64,000 nucleotides of DNA from Oenanthe sinensis (GCA_028671895.1 CM053794.1:44842501-44906500); one strand, 5' to 3'; positions 12,039 to 24,100 are shown, numbered from the stretch's first letter. Notes: generated by a model from the sequence alone, not told the origin. A program made the numbers and translations.

Positions 12039-15000
12039 TCAGTTTTCTTCTGACGTGCTTGAGCTCAATGATATAGGCAGAGCTGATACTGACGGTCTTA
12101 GGAGAATATATAGTGAAGGGCCTAAGAATGGAATCACTGATACAGGAAGAAGCCAAATCCCTTTGTCATCCCTGAAAAAGAGATGCATATCCTTATTGAT
12201 GACTTTTGTAAAGAACGTTCCTTTGACGAGGACCATGAATAATTTGTATATACTCACCACTTCCTCGCAGTCATATCATTGTAGACCCAAAATGGAGCGA
12301 ATGCTGATAGCAGAGAAAAATCAATGCAAGTCAAATGGATCTGCAAGGCAAATTGAAAATTCAGAACCCAAGGTGTTTTTCTAGAAAAAAATTTCAAATT
12401 TTTTCGCACATACACAGATGCATAATGTTAGGGGGTTAATCTTTTATGCTTTGCTCTATTGCTACATTCTGTAATAACTCTGCAATGATAAGTAAAAGGG
12501 ACGAGGTTCTGTTTCAATGGGAATTCTCACACAGAATATTAACACAAATTCAATTTTTTATCAAAAGATCTCAATAATAGCTGATTTTTAAGTATAAGAA
12601 TCAACATTCTATATAGTAAAACTAAACAATTAATTCCAATACAAATATAATTCTAAATGATAACAATTGATAGTTTATTCCAAAATTTTGTACATAATGG
12701 GCTCCCAAAGCCTATAGTACTGATTTCCCCTCCCCCTCCCTTGTGGTTTAAAGTGAGTGACCTTTCAAATAGAGCAGACCGTGCTGTTTGCATTTGCATT
12801 ATTTCTGCTCTCCTGCTTTATATTATTATCTTATCTTCCTTTCTCTGTACTTTTTTCTAATTTAAGAATTCAATGCCCATCATATAAGTGAAGACCTCAT
12901 TTTAACAGACGTGATAACTATAAACTGTTAAACCACCAACTGTAGCTATTATATAATACTGACTTGTACCCGTGCAAAATTTTATGCTTATTTATTAACT
13001 TAAATTTTATATAAATATTTATGCAGAATTTATTTATTTATGTTTTGTGTTTTTTTAGTAATTTTTCAGATTGGAATCCTTTAACTTTGTTAGTATTTTT
13101 AGAAATAATAATATGAATACCTTATACTTTTGTAATTTTGCTACTTTTGCTAATGTTTTTAGAGCTAATAAAATAAAAATTATATTTCTTTTATATGTTG
13201 ATGAGATTCGAACCCCAAATCTATGTTATTATCTTTGAAATCATAAATATTAAATTTAAATATGTTACTAATTAGCATCGAACCCTTAACCTGTGGAAAT
13301 AATCTCGATAAGATCCCTTTCTCCCTTGGTATAAACTAGATTATACCCCGTGCTTTGCATGGTTCTTTAATACGTATTTATCAACTTAATATTAATAAAA
13401 AAAATTATGTATTAATTTTTTTTTTTTGATTTTGTAGTTGTGTATGATTAAATTTTTTACCATTAGTATTTTTTATAACTAATAGCATGAATATTAAATT
13501 TTAATATCTCGAAAACTTTGTTAGTAATTTTAGAGATAATAATATAAGTATTAGATTTTAATATGTCGTTGATGAGATTTGAACTTAAATATAAATATTA
13601 GTTTCTAACATGTTGTTAATTAGATTCAAAGTTTAAACATATATAAGTATTTTTAGAGTTATAAATATTACTTTTAAATATGCTATTAATTAGTATGGAA
13701 ACCTCGACCTTGGTAGTATCTTAAATAAGATCCTTCTTACGCTTATTATATATAGGATATAATTTATTTTAGAAGGAAGATCAACAAATAGTCTTCCACT
13801 TTAAAGCAAAGAGCAGTTGCACAAAAACACACACACACACACAATCTCATAATCTATAGTTACCGAATAGCTACATAATTTATTATTGTTAGGAGTTTCC
13901 AAATTTAAGACTAAACATTAAATCGTACATGGTCATTATGTTGTTCAGCAATAATATTACAAATTGATAGCTTGTTCGGAAAATGAGAAACATAATAAAG
14001 GTTGTCATAGTATATATATGACAGATAGTATGACAGTGACTTATCATCAAAATAAGGAAGAGGAGGAGCTCTGATGACAACAACAAACCATAAATACATA
14101 ATAATGTAGTAACAATAGAAATACTCACAAATTTGCTCTCTCTAAAGTACTGGTAAAATTCGCGCCAAACGTCTCCGCTAGCTAATCCTGCATAAATGAT
14201 TATGCCTAATCCTGCAGCAATTGTTAGCTGAAGTGTAATTAGTTGAGCTACATATGCAATTAAACAAGGATAATACAGACCAAGGAAAGCTACTTCAAGA
14301 ATACATAGATCCCAACAAAATAATTTTTACCATTTGACAGAAAGCAGGAACCAGGGGATTTTTTAGCAACTTTGGAACGGTAGTTTCTCGTATACCATGT
14401 TTTTTTTAGTATATTAACTATTCCATTACACACCATCAAGTCATCAACACTGTGTTCATGCAATCCCATCTGAATCTCTATATAAACCTTTGTGTCACTT
14501 ACATCCAAAATAAGTTCATCCCATTAATACACAAGCTAAATTCTTGTGTATTCTTCATAAAGCAAAGGCATAACGACAAAGAAGAAATCCTTACCCCAGC
14601 AGTCAATTTTGATTCAAGAAAATTTAATGGCCATCTGCTAAGCTCAGCTTCTTCAATAGGTGGAGATGGTGGTCTCCAAAGAATAAAATATGGAAAAAGA
14701 GCATATGCACCGCCAAAGCATGAGAGTATGAGGAATGGCCAGACAGGAATTTTGCTTTTTGAGCTGCAGAGTTGAGAGATTTGTTAGTTCTGGCAACCAC
14801 AGGTCGTCAAAGCCGCGATCTAGAAAACATAACAGGTTTATGCAGTCTTCTCAAGTCATTGAATTTTTGAAAGGAGAAAAAACAGTAACTGCACGCTGGA
14901 ACTTATCCAAGACGAGATGTTATGACTAATTAGAAAACCACGTCATGATACAAAGAACTCAAATTGAAAATCAATATCTTGTTTATGCTACATATTTCGA

Positions 15001-15271
15001 GAAATTTGAGTAAGCTGAACTAATTGCACTGACAATTTACAATTGAAACCAAATGATATACAAGTCAAATAAGATAGTGCAATGAAGAAAGTTACCTTCT
15101 TCCAAATGGTAAGAGCAGCATACTGTACAGCAACGGCCACAATCCCATGATGTACCAAAGTGATACAAGCACTTCATTCATACGGAATCCATCATCCCCT
15201 TGCAAATTAAGGAGTTTTTTCAAGAAATACATGTCCCTTGACTGAAATGTATAAAGAGAAAGCATTCAGAT

Positions 15272-15307
<36 letters not shown>

Positions 15308-15712
15308 AGAGCAAGAAAATGACAAGAAATGAAAAAAGTATACAGGGGTTTGGTTGGGTGCAAGATTGAAGATGTAATACATAAGTCCACCCCACAAGAA
15401 GAATAGCACAACTGAACTAGTCCAATTTCCACCATCACCGCCACTACTAGTCTGATTGTTGTTATCAATCTTATTATTTTCTGGGTCTTGTGAATTTTGA
15501 GTGTTGACAGAGTTGTGGCAGATTTGAAGACACCCCCTCATCTTGGTAATTGAAGAAGAAAAGCTCGTTTCTTTGATGGAGGTTTTCTTGAAAATAAAAG
15601 AATGATAGGAAATCTTTTGAGATAAATAATTCCTTGAAGTGGGGTTTGGGTTTTTCCATGGCAAGGAGGAGATGAGGAAGTTTGATGAGACGAAGCTTCT
15701 GCTCGCCAACAT
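12039..15712 (-). CDS. Predicted plastid-targeted multi-pass membrane protein, function unknown
   Basis: Six exons on the minus strand, in coding order 15712-15344, 15241-15096, 14763-14595, 14227-14129, 12340-12258 and 12171-12039, all with GT-AG borders. They join in frame to 332 aa. The first ~75 residues are rich in Ser, Thr and Lys and poor in acidic residues, like a chloroplast transit peptide. A Gln/Asn-rich linker follows, then hydrophobic segments: SSVVLFFLWGGLMYYIF, VLVSLWYIMGLWPLLYSMLL, FLILSCFGGAYALFPYFI, LTIAAGLGIIIYAGLA, FSLLSAFAPFWVYNDM and LLPVSVIPFLGPSLYILL. About six membrane spans are likely. Residues such as W-R-P-P-S-P-P and Y-N-D-M-T-A-R look like loop motifs. I recognise it as a conserved plant plastid-type protein but cannot assign a function. 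Intron 4 (about 1.8 kb) holds two copies of a dispersed repeat; intron 1 is only 102 nt and contains a dinucleotide repeat. Confidence 0.8.
12965..13765. repeat. Two head-to-tail copies of a dispersed repeat inside intron 4 of the plastid protein gene
   Basis: Copy 1 (about 12965-13340) starts 'gtacccgtgc'; copy 2 (about 13343-13765) starts 'taccccgtgctttgcatgg'. Both share internal blocks in the same order (TTTAGAG, 'gttgatgagattygaac', 'ttaattag', a 'gataagatcc' type block) and end in a 'ttatatataggatat' type sequence. They are diverged copies of one unclassified family. No coding capacity is visible. Confidence 0.55.
15274..15304. repeat. (CA)n microsatellite in a 102-nt intron
   Basis: About 15 CA units; on the sense strand of the minus-strand gene this is (TG)n. 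It fills nearly a third of intron 1 (15242-15343) of the plastid membrane protein gene. Confidence 0.95.
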
Positions 15713-16648
15713 TTTTTATACTCTTATCTTCTCTACTAGCACTAGAGTAACACACAATAAACTGTGTAATAACCCTCCACTGCTGGACACGAATAAATCA
15801 CTTGTTTAAATTTGAGAAATGGCAGTACAATTTGGTGATAAAATATGCCAAATTATGCCCCCTTTAAATTACTCCTATAATCCTATTTGATAAATTAATA
15901 TTTTAATGTCAGAAGACGCTGAAATATTATTTGAATATTTAGATGTACTTGCTCAGAAATCAAGATCGATGGTTCATGAAAACTTAATCCTAATACAGTA
16001 TTTTTTTTGGTCAAGCACTCGAGCTTATATTAATTTAATTCTAATATAATATTATTAACTTATCGCTTTACATTTTTTTTGAAATAAAACTTGTAAATGA
16101 AAGTATAATTACATCGCATTTGACAAATTCTGCCAACACATTTACAGATATACAAGAAAAAACCTCCTGCCACTAGTATTCAGATATATGATGTATCAAA
16201 CTATATACTTAATTATTTTATGAGCCGCCTTATTAGTAGATTTTAGGTGATTAAAAATATATTAAAACAGTATCTAAAAATTTGCTCAGAGATGATATGC
16301 CATTTTACGAGAGAGAACATATTATTTTTTAAACAATTTACAATAGTAGTGCAATCAGAAGTCAACCAGAAATTTTTATATCCCAATTTTTTTTGTCAAG
16401 AGTAAGCCACATCTTAATGCCATAACTTCCGCAATCTCCCATAAAAATATTTAGGTCGAGCTCCTAAAACCTTTCCAGTATAGTCCCTCGGAACAACTCC
16501 CATCCAGACCCATCTGAACTTGATACAACTGCAGAGTGAGTGTTGATAAGATGGGCAAGAGGCAAATGCCGACACATACTCTTAATATTTCATGAGCTAT
16601 AAGCTAGTACTCCTGCAGATACAAAAAGCTGTTAAATATATATTTGAT
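15713..16648. other. Intergenic region upstream of the plastid protein gene
   Basis: It contains the probable promoter and 5' UTR of the gene starting at 15712, then AT-rich sequence up to the Mutator-like element. No gene is seen. Confidence 0.5.
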
Positions 16649-17812
16649 GGGTTAAATGACATATTAGTCATTAAACTGACTAAAAACTTGCAAGTAGATC
16701 ACTCCACTCAAAAAACTTGCAGTCAAATAACTGCACTACACAAATCTTTCAAACAAGTCATTATACGTTATGGACGTTAAAAAACGAACGGAAGTATGAG
16801 TGTGCAGACTGACGTGGCTGATGTAATGCTGACGAACGGAAGTTTTTTTTATATTTTATAATTTGTTTATTAAATTAAAATAATTTATTCATGTAATGCC
16901 GTTAAATTTATAAAAATATTTAAATAAATAAAATATAATAACGTATTGTTAATGAGATTTGTACTTTTTTGTATTTCTATAATTAATAATATAAATATTT
17001 AATTTTAATTTGATATTAACAAAATTTGAATTTTAGATCTTTAAATAAGAATTTAAATTTTAAAATAAAAAATAAATTTTATTTATTTAATTTAAAATAT
17101 TCAATAATCATTAATTTTTTATGATCCACCTGTTAATCGAACTACGAATTAAATTTATAACTATGTTCCCATGCTATAATATAGTACTCTCTCCGTTCCA
17201 TAAAAAATGGCGATTTATAAAAATTAAAAGTCAAGTTGATTCAACTTTGACCATTTATTAATAATTATTGTTAGAAATAAAAATTATGAAAAATATATCA
17301 TTAAAAAATATATTACATTAACTATTACAGTTAATTTTTATTTTTGTAAAAATATAAATCAATAATATTTAATAAGTGATTAAAGTTGAATCAGTTTGAC
17401 TTTTATTTTTTATAAAGCGTCACTTGTTACGGAACGGAGAGAATATTTGACAGATGGATTACCGGTATCAGATTTGTAACGACCCGAACAAAATATTTAA
17501 TAGAAATTTAAAATTTTGTAAATAAAAAAAAGAGATTTAAAATATAGTAAAAAATTTTAACTAAGTTTTTGAATTCGGCCGGAGCTTGTTTAAAAGGTCC
17601 ATACAAGTTAGTCTACGTGGCAGCATACATGTTCAATTTTAACGGCTCTCCGTTAAAAGTCAATGCTATTTAACGGCGTTGAAAGTTTTATTAGGTTTAG
17701 TCACCTTTCAGCAATGACTATGTAGTGCAGTTATTTGACTGTAAGTTTTTTGAGTGGAGTGATCTACTTGCAAGTTTTTAGTCAGTTTAATGACTAATAT
17801 GCCATTTAACCC
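16649..17812. mobile_element. Non-autonomous Mutator-like element with ~100-bp terminal inverted repeats
   Basis: The left end (from GGGTTAAATGACATATTAGTC) and the right end (to GACTAATATGCCATTTAACCC) are inverted repeats of about 95-100 bp with only a few mismatches. A perfect 10-bp target duplication, TATATTTGAT, flanks the element at 16639-16648 and 17813-17822. Long inverted repeats with a 9-11 bp duplication are typical of Mutator-like elements. The 1164-bp element has no transposase ORF, so it must be mobilised in trans. The interior is AT-rich and carries a nested Stowaway-like MITE. Confidence 0.9.
17187..17443. mobile_element. Stowaway-like MITE nested in the Mutator-like element
   Basis: The ends are CTCTCTCCGTTCC and its inverted counterpart (GGAACGGAGAGAA), flanked by TA on both sides (17185-17186 and 17444-17445). 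The arms continue as a long imperfect inverted repeat around AAAGTCAA and TTGACTTTT. The 257-bp size, TA duplication and CTCCGT termini are characteristic of Stowaway MITEs of the Tc1/mariner group. Confidence 0.88.
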
Positions 17813-17822
17813 TATATTTGAT

Positions 17823-18197
17823 CATTTTACCAATATCTTGAAATGCAAAATCCAAAGTGGCTTCGAGGAACAAGGCAATTACTAGTATTTTCGTTCAGAC
17901 CCAGCCAAGTTCATTATTGAGTAACCATGGTCACCCTATCTTCCAAACAGTCCAGAGGACTACCCAATGACACATTGATTATGTGCTTATGTATGCCCAA
18001 TAAAATTAAAGTAGAAATGGACATACAAAGTGAAGGGTACAGTCTTCGTTTCTTTTGTGTGTTTACTGATTTCTGAAGTAATGATAGGGGGCCAAACCAA
18101 CTACGTACAATTTAAGTTTCGCTGTTGATATACACATGCATATCTAGTGCAAGAATCTTTAGTAGAAACACAAAAGCAATTGGTACAAGACGCTCTT
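17823..18197. other. 3' flank of the PP2C gene
   Basis: Between the Mutator-like element and the PP2C stop codon (18198). Probable 3' UTR and flank; nothing else is seen. Confidence 0.5.
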
Positions 18198-21100
18198 TCA
18201 ATGAAACCTAACCACAACACAAGATATATCATCTTTACTCTCTCTCTTTAAAGCTTCATCTATTAATTGCTTGGATGCCTTCTGTGGGTCTCTCGTTCTT
18301 CTTGCAATATCAACTGCCTCTTGATTCGTCATAACCTGGACAGATTACATGCCCTATCATATTAATGATTCGCTTAATTGCTGCATATGTATGAATGCAG
18401 GGATATAGCAAGGGGAAAATGATAATTTGGGATGACAGAAATTAAGGAAAAGATGCACAACCTTCCACAATCCGTCACTTGCGAGAATAAGAACATCAGC
18501 ATCGATTCCAATAGTAGCATTTTGGATGTCGGGATCAGATCGCAGATGTGTTTTAAGACCTTTATCTCCAAAAGCACGAGAAACTGCTAGCTGCCCATTC
18601 ACTCTAGGAACATCACCTGAGACAAGGTCAACATACAACAGTTTATGTTGATGTAGAATTACAATGCTGTTAACATCAATTTAGCTAATAAGATTTGCAT
18701 TTGATTATGTAGAGTGAAAAAAAATTACAGGTAATTGTCATTTGAGGGTCATAGTCTAAACAAAAACCAACTACAAGAATCATAAAACCACTGCTTGGAG
18801 TATAAGATATCCACACCATAGACATGAGTTGAGAGACTCGCTTACAGCACAACATCAGACTAAAAACATGACAATGACCAAATGTCAGTTCATCAAAGTT
18901 AAAAGTGAGGACAAACTGTAGAGCACTAGAGCCTGCATACCTAGTCTGTCAAATAATTTAACAGAGGGATATTCAGAGGCTTAATGCAAAAGTTTATTTA
19001 AGGCAGGTCAGGCATTTTGCTTCCTACTCCTTTCTTCCTCATTTAAGGCAACCTCATAAAATTTCTTTTCATCACGTAAAAATAAAAACAGCAACTTTAT
19101 CAAGATCGACTGAAAGCTATAAGCTGTAAGATCATCTAGGGTTTATGGGCGGGGGAAACCGGTTTTCCACGCTCCGTAACCGTGGAAAAATACAGTGTCG
19201 TTTTATTCACAAGTTGTTGTCGTTTAATGGTTTGACCCTTTCCGCGCTTTTGACCCGCGGATAGTCATCCTTTCCGCGCTCTTGAACCACGGAAAGGGAA
19301 AAAAAAATTAAAATCCCAGCCGTCCATGACTTGATCTAACGGTGGAAAAAACGTATGTTAATGAACTGGTCCCTGACATACGATTGTCAGGGACCAGGAC
19401 CCCAGATAGATAGATAGATAGATACACATGGAGGCAAACATATACTTTACAAATATACACACATCTCTCACATATTACTATAGATGGCTGAATGCCTAAA
19501 AAACTGAGAAAGGTGAAAAAAACTAAGAAGATAACAGAAGAAAGGGACTGATACTGATGCAAGTATATAAAATAGCTGTAGTACGTACATAAAGAGGGAG
19601 AGGGGCATCTGATCCCTGAGGAAGGAGTTAAAAAGATGCAAAAACCAAAACAACATTTTTCTTGAGTTTAAACTCTAATTGATGCAATTTTCAAGCCAAT
19701 CTTCAGGTTGGTTATCCTATTTCAAACTCCATCACAATTTTGTCAAAGAAGAACTACAGAGGATGGGGTTATTTTGTTTGGGAGCTTCATATAAAACATG
19801 CGCAATGCGTGGGCATCCACTAAAAATTCACGCCAGATGCCCTCCCGGCTCGCTTCCTCTTAAATTTCTTTAAAACAGGTTTATAGAATGTTATACATTC
19901 TTAATTACCGTTAATTATAATTGACCCATATTTCGCTTTGGTAGTAAATATTTATCTGGTGTAACTTTTCATTTATTAAAAATTTCCAAAGTAGTAGGGT
20001 CTATACATAAGCATTTTTATCTTCAAATGTTATTAGAGAGTTCAATATTATAAATGAGATCTAAGGCTTAATCATTTGGTCTAATCACCCATTCCTTGAA
20101 TGGATATGCACTCCCTGATGTTCTTGCTTTCACTGAAATGTCATTTACCCAAATCCATCGGCTCACAATTTGTTAACTTTCAGTTAAAAATTTATAATCA
20201 TGCTCCATAGATTCCAAATTTCAAACTTCAAAGAAGCAAAAGAATGCTACCTTTCATCTTCCCAAGTCACACACATCCAATTAGGGAGGTATACATAAAT
20301 CTTGACCTGGAAGATACATCTTTCCATAGTTTCACTATGAAACCCAAGGTTCATACCAAGTTTTGATTAGTCCCTGGAGTTCAATCTAGACCAAAAGTTT
20401 CTGAAAGCTGCAAATTCATCTGATATATTTCAGTCATTCAATCCAGCCTTTACTACTTCTTAAAGTTTCTATTTAGTCCCCGCAATGCCTATAAAAATAT
20501 TTCCTTTGCAGTTTCATCCAGATTATGATCTGTAAGATCATTCTACTTTTCACATTAGCACCCGATGTAACCATACAGTAACTGTAAATAAGGTTGCCTG
20601 ATTGCTGACTGCCGGGTAGCTTATATGTCTTTGAAACCTTACATCCTAAATTCCCATGGTCAGCAACATTTCAAAACAATCATCTTCCTCTCTTGCGTGC
20701 TTACTGCTTAAGTTCTTAGGCCTCATCTCTGATCCAGCTCTGCGCTCTGTTCTCCCTCTCTTCTGTGAAAGAAGCCGTGCCTTTCCCATTGACTACTGAC
20801 TAGGGTAGTGGTGCTTCGATAGAGGAGATTTTGGCATAGAAATATACGGTAGCAACGATATATAGGTAGTGAAAGGGTAGCAACAATAAACTAGAGATCA
20901 CAGGCAGCAAGCAGAATGGTTCTCGTTACTATTTAAAGGAACCAATTTAAGTTCATTTCTTCATAGGTGCACTATTAGCTCTGAACTTCTGATGATACAA
21001 TATACTGAATCTTTCTTGCCATCATTGACAGTGAGAAAAGGTGTAACAATCATATAATCATTAAATAACCAAAATTCAAACATTTCTTTCCACATTTGAG

Positions 21101-22549
21101 AAAACACACAAATGGAAAAAAAAACATAACGGTCTTAATGAAATGTGCTTCGTTTACAACACTTGGATGGTCCAAGTGAGTCAGTCAACCACAAGTAACA
21201 TTTGACTTGTTTCAGAGAACACGGGGAAGCTTAGCAAATTGAATGCTTTTAATACTCTAAAAAAAGACAAATATTTAGCTCTAATTTGTGAGTTGTGAGC
21301 ATGCCTATATGTTGAGGATAAAAAGGTTTGACAACCACTGCAGGCTCTGAATTTCATTAAACTCGTTAAGGGCTCAGATTTGGCTTCATACTACAATTCC
21401 TATCCTGAAAAATCTAATTAATAGGTCAATGTTATAATTTCTATCACTTTTTGCCTTTTCATACATGCATGCCAACACAGCATCATATATACCCTACAAG
21501 AAATCATTAAGATTCTAAAATTCTTTAAAGAGATATATACCAGATGCCGTCAGCCTTTTATTATTAATCTTTATTTTACCATCAATAGCAACTTAAAGTG
21601 ATTCCCCTCACAACATACCTTACTAGTATACAACTTAAAACTACAACAATATCTATAATCAATAGTTATAATTGGCCTACACACGCGCCAAGTTTACAAC
21701 CTTCAGAAGCTAAACATTAAATTACGAAAATATACGTATACTTTTTCTCTTTTGCTAACTAATACACATATTTTACATATGTATATAGAGTAAATTAGCC
21801 TATGTAAACCTCAACAAAATACAGAAGATAACATATTGATCAAGACACTAAAGTAGTCATGTCTACCTGTACTTACAAATTAATAACATAATTCCAGCTA
21901 TTTGACAACAATAATATATACTCGCTTGTTATGTGGAAAATACAGGAGTCATCGTTTGCACAAAATTGAACAGAGGAAAAAAGTTAACCATTTTATTTAC
22001 AAAAACGTAGATTCAGTGAATTACCTGGCATGTTTGAGACAAAACCTCCTTTGTTCTCAATGCTGCCTCGTTCTGTGTTAGGTTCATGGTCAATGGTCAT
22101 CTGCACTGCCTCACCATGCCTAGAAAGAACAGCCCGCGAATCCCCTACATTAGCAACCCACAACCTTCGGCCATTTATTAAAATTGCCGTGACAGCAGTA
22201 GATCCACCCCGCCCAAGGTTGGAACTGTTGGCAAGGATTGCTTGGTCTGTCTTCTCATAGGCTTTTGAGATTGATCTCATCGGATCAGTCCAAAATTCTC
22301 CCTATAGCACATAAATTTATCAGTGTAAGATAACTTCCCCTATAAGGCTATATATAAATGTATCACCAAAGAAAAACCAACCAACTCATTTATTTGTTTG
22401 CCTCAACCTACCTCTTTTAAAATATTGGCAAACAAATGCTTCTGCAAATAAGCTGGAATGATATCTCCCATATGACCATCATATATTGCAAACATCCCAA
22501 GTTCGTGCTCATCTATCTTCACAAACTTAGCAACATGATAATCCTCCAT
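18198..22549 (-). CDS. Protein phosphatase 2C (PPM family), remaining body exons, 5' part displaced by an inversion
   Basis: The minus-strand exons, in coding order, are 22549-22412 (continuing upstream in normal relatives), 22301-22025, 18616-18462 and 18335-18198. They join in frame (phases 0, 1, 0) to 235 aa from the Met of MEDYHV. PP2C Mg/Mn-dependent Ser/Thr phosphatase signatures are present: MEDYHVAKF, FAIYDGHMGD, GRGGSTAVTAIL, WVANVGDSRAVLS, DHEPNTERGSIENKGGFV, VNGQLAVSRAFGDKGLKTHL, LILASDGLW and KDDISCVVVRF. Metal-binding Asp residues (ED, DGH, SDG, KDD) are all there. The family is most like plant PP2C58-type proteins, about 280 aa. The expected N-terminal segment before MED is not found on this strand; its match lies on the + strand at 23293-23388. 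As the gene stands, a product could only start at the internal Met, or the gene is dead. Intron 2 (18617-22024) is unusually long at 3.4 kb. Confidence 0.8.
18617..22024. other. 3.4-kb intron of the PP2C gene
   Basis: No ORF with a family signature was found. It contains a GC-richer patch (19140-19300) with two copies of a 'ctttccgcgct(c/t)ttga' motif, a perfect 13-bp hairpin at 19366-19397 and a (GATA)n run at about 19404-19425. The rest is AT-rich. The size suggests old insertions, but no clear element ends were seen. Confidence 0.5.
19366..19397. repeat. Perfect 13-bp inverted repeat (hairpin) in the PP2C intron
   Basis: CTGGTCCCTGACA, a 6-nt loop (TACGAT), then TGTCAGGGACCAG. A GATA repeat follows at about 19404-19425. 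It may be the end of a decayed mobile element. Confidence 0.9.
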
Positions 22550-22555
22550 GGGATG

Positions 22556-23388
22556 ATTGGCGGGTTGGTATTGTAAGCTGATTTAGACAAGTCCCAAGTG
22601 GTACATGTTGATATTTATTTCTAAAAAAGTTGCAAGCTTTTAACTAACAGATCATACTTTGATGGACTGTTTTAAGGTAAATTTTTATTCTCCTCTCTTT
22701 CTTTCTTCTTTTTTTGGGTTTTTATTATTTTTATCAACTTCACTTGTCAGAATTGATTTTACTTTTGTCATTGCTTTTCCAAACAATTCAACTTTTTACA
22801 GCAATGATTAAGATTTATACTAATTACTGTGCCTTTCAATAGCAACCGAGAAGAAATATATTTGTTCTTGGTTAAAATGGGTGTATGTATCTCGATTCAT
22901 TATTTTTATGCTGCTATATTACTCCATATGCCATACAATCAAGTAAAAATCTTGGAAGCTTGTTGGCTTGATGATATTCTCCCATTTATGGATTCTTATT
23001 TTCCTCTTACTCATATGTATTTGTTAACCTGGATATCTCTTTTTACAGTTTAATCATGCACATATTGTTTTATGCCATATTTGCGTCAAATGTATTGCTT
23101 GCGTATATGGACCAGCATTGTATTGAGGTTAAATTGATACAGGAAGTTGCTCCGATTCGTCAGCAGTTATTATCTACTTGTGTGCATATGTTTTGTAGAG
23201 ATTCACTTGTCATCCTAATGGCAAATTACTACTGCTATTAGTGGTTGCACGCAAGTATTTAGGATTATCGGTGTCCCTTTTGTGCTATTCAGTGTGTCGG
23301 AGGGCAGTCATCCTATAATTCTGGCAAGGGAAAAAGTCATGTGGATCATATCAAATATGGTTACAGCCTAGTGAAAGGGCAAGCCAAT
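22556..23388. other. Inverted segment of the PP2C gene (inversion breakpoints)
   Basis: On the minus strand the PP2C exon reads back from ATGGAG through CCC-CAT-AAT-GCC and then stops matching the family at 22561. On the + strand the missing upstream half of the same exon ends at 23382-23388 with the same GCCAAT. So about 820 bp (22562-23382) lie inverted relative to the rest of the gene, with GCCAAT in opposite orientation at the two borders. The segment also includes AT-rich intron-like sequence (22562-23292). It could be a real inversion or an assembly error. Confidence 0.75.
23293..23388 (+). pseudogene. Displaced 5' half-exon of the PP2C gene, on the opposite strand
   Basis: After an acceptor-like 'gctattcag' the + strand reads CVGGQSSYNSGKGKSHV and then KYGYSLVKGQAN. 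This corresponds to the stretch found directly before NHPMEDYHVAKF in PP2C58-type proteins (consensus: a SGKGRSH-like linker, then KYGYxLVKGKANHPMEDY). The match stops at AN, where the exon on the other strand takes over. No first coding exon (the short Cys-rich N-terminus of relatives) was identified nearby. Confidence 0.78.
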
Positions 23389-24100
23389 TCACCAAGAAAT
23401 AAGAAGACAATTATTACTTATAAAACCCAAATATTAAAATTTACAATAATATATATATATATATATATATAAGAAGAAATGAAATGTAGAAATAGAGAAA
23501 TGGGTAATTGAGAAATTTTGTGACGGACCCAAAGACGGAAAGGAGGACGCTGCCCAAAGCGGTTGATTGCTTAACTCACTTGATTTAACACTGCGTGTGT
23601 GCATATACATACATACATATATATTATGTGTATCAAAGAATAAATATAGTACTCCGTATATGAGAAGAAACAGGACTTGAACAAATCCACGTTGACTTTG
23701 CAGTTTGCGGTTATTTCCAACAATGTTTTGGGTTTCCAGCGGGTTATTAATATTTAGGTTCGGATATAATTTTAAATTATAATTTGATTTATTTTAATTA
23801 TAAAAAATGTGTATATAAATTTTAAATATCATTATTATAGTTAGTAATATTTATGGTAAACTTATTAATAAATATTTGAATTAAACTTTCACTTTTGATA
23901 AGCTCGTTAATACACATTATTACTTTACCACATAACATATGTGTACAATATAATATTAAACTAAATTAATTTTTAAATTCATTTATTATAATGCATAAAA
24001 ATAATACTTTATTGTACTAATATTAATTTTCTTAAAATTGTATTATTTAATCTTAAATATAAAATTATTTAATTTACTTAATTTCACATTATCATTATTA

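Noticed and set aside
22829..23241. Two + strand ORFs of 60-75 codons near the PP2C gene
   Set aside because: They lie in the inverted intron-like segment and are hydrophobic AT-driven frames without similarity I recognise.
18198..23388. PP2C as a processed pseudogene
   Set aside because: Introns with proper splice borders are present, so the damage is a rearrangement, not retrocopying.
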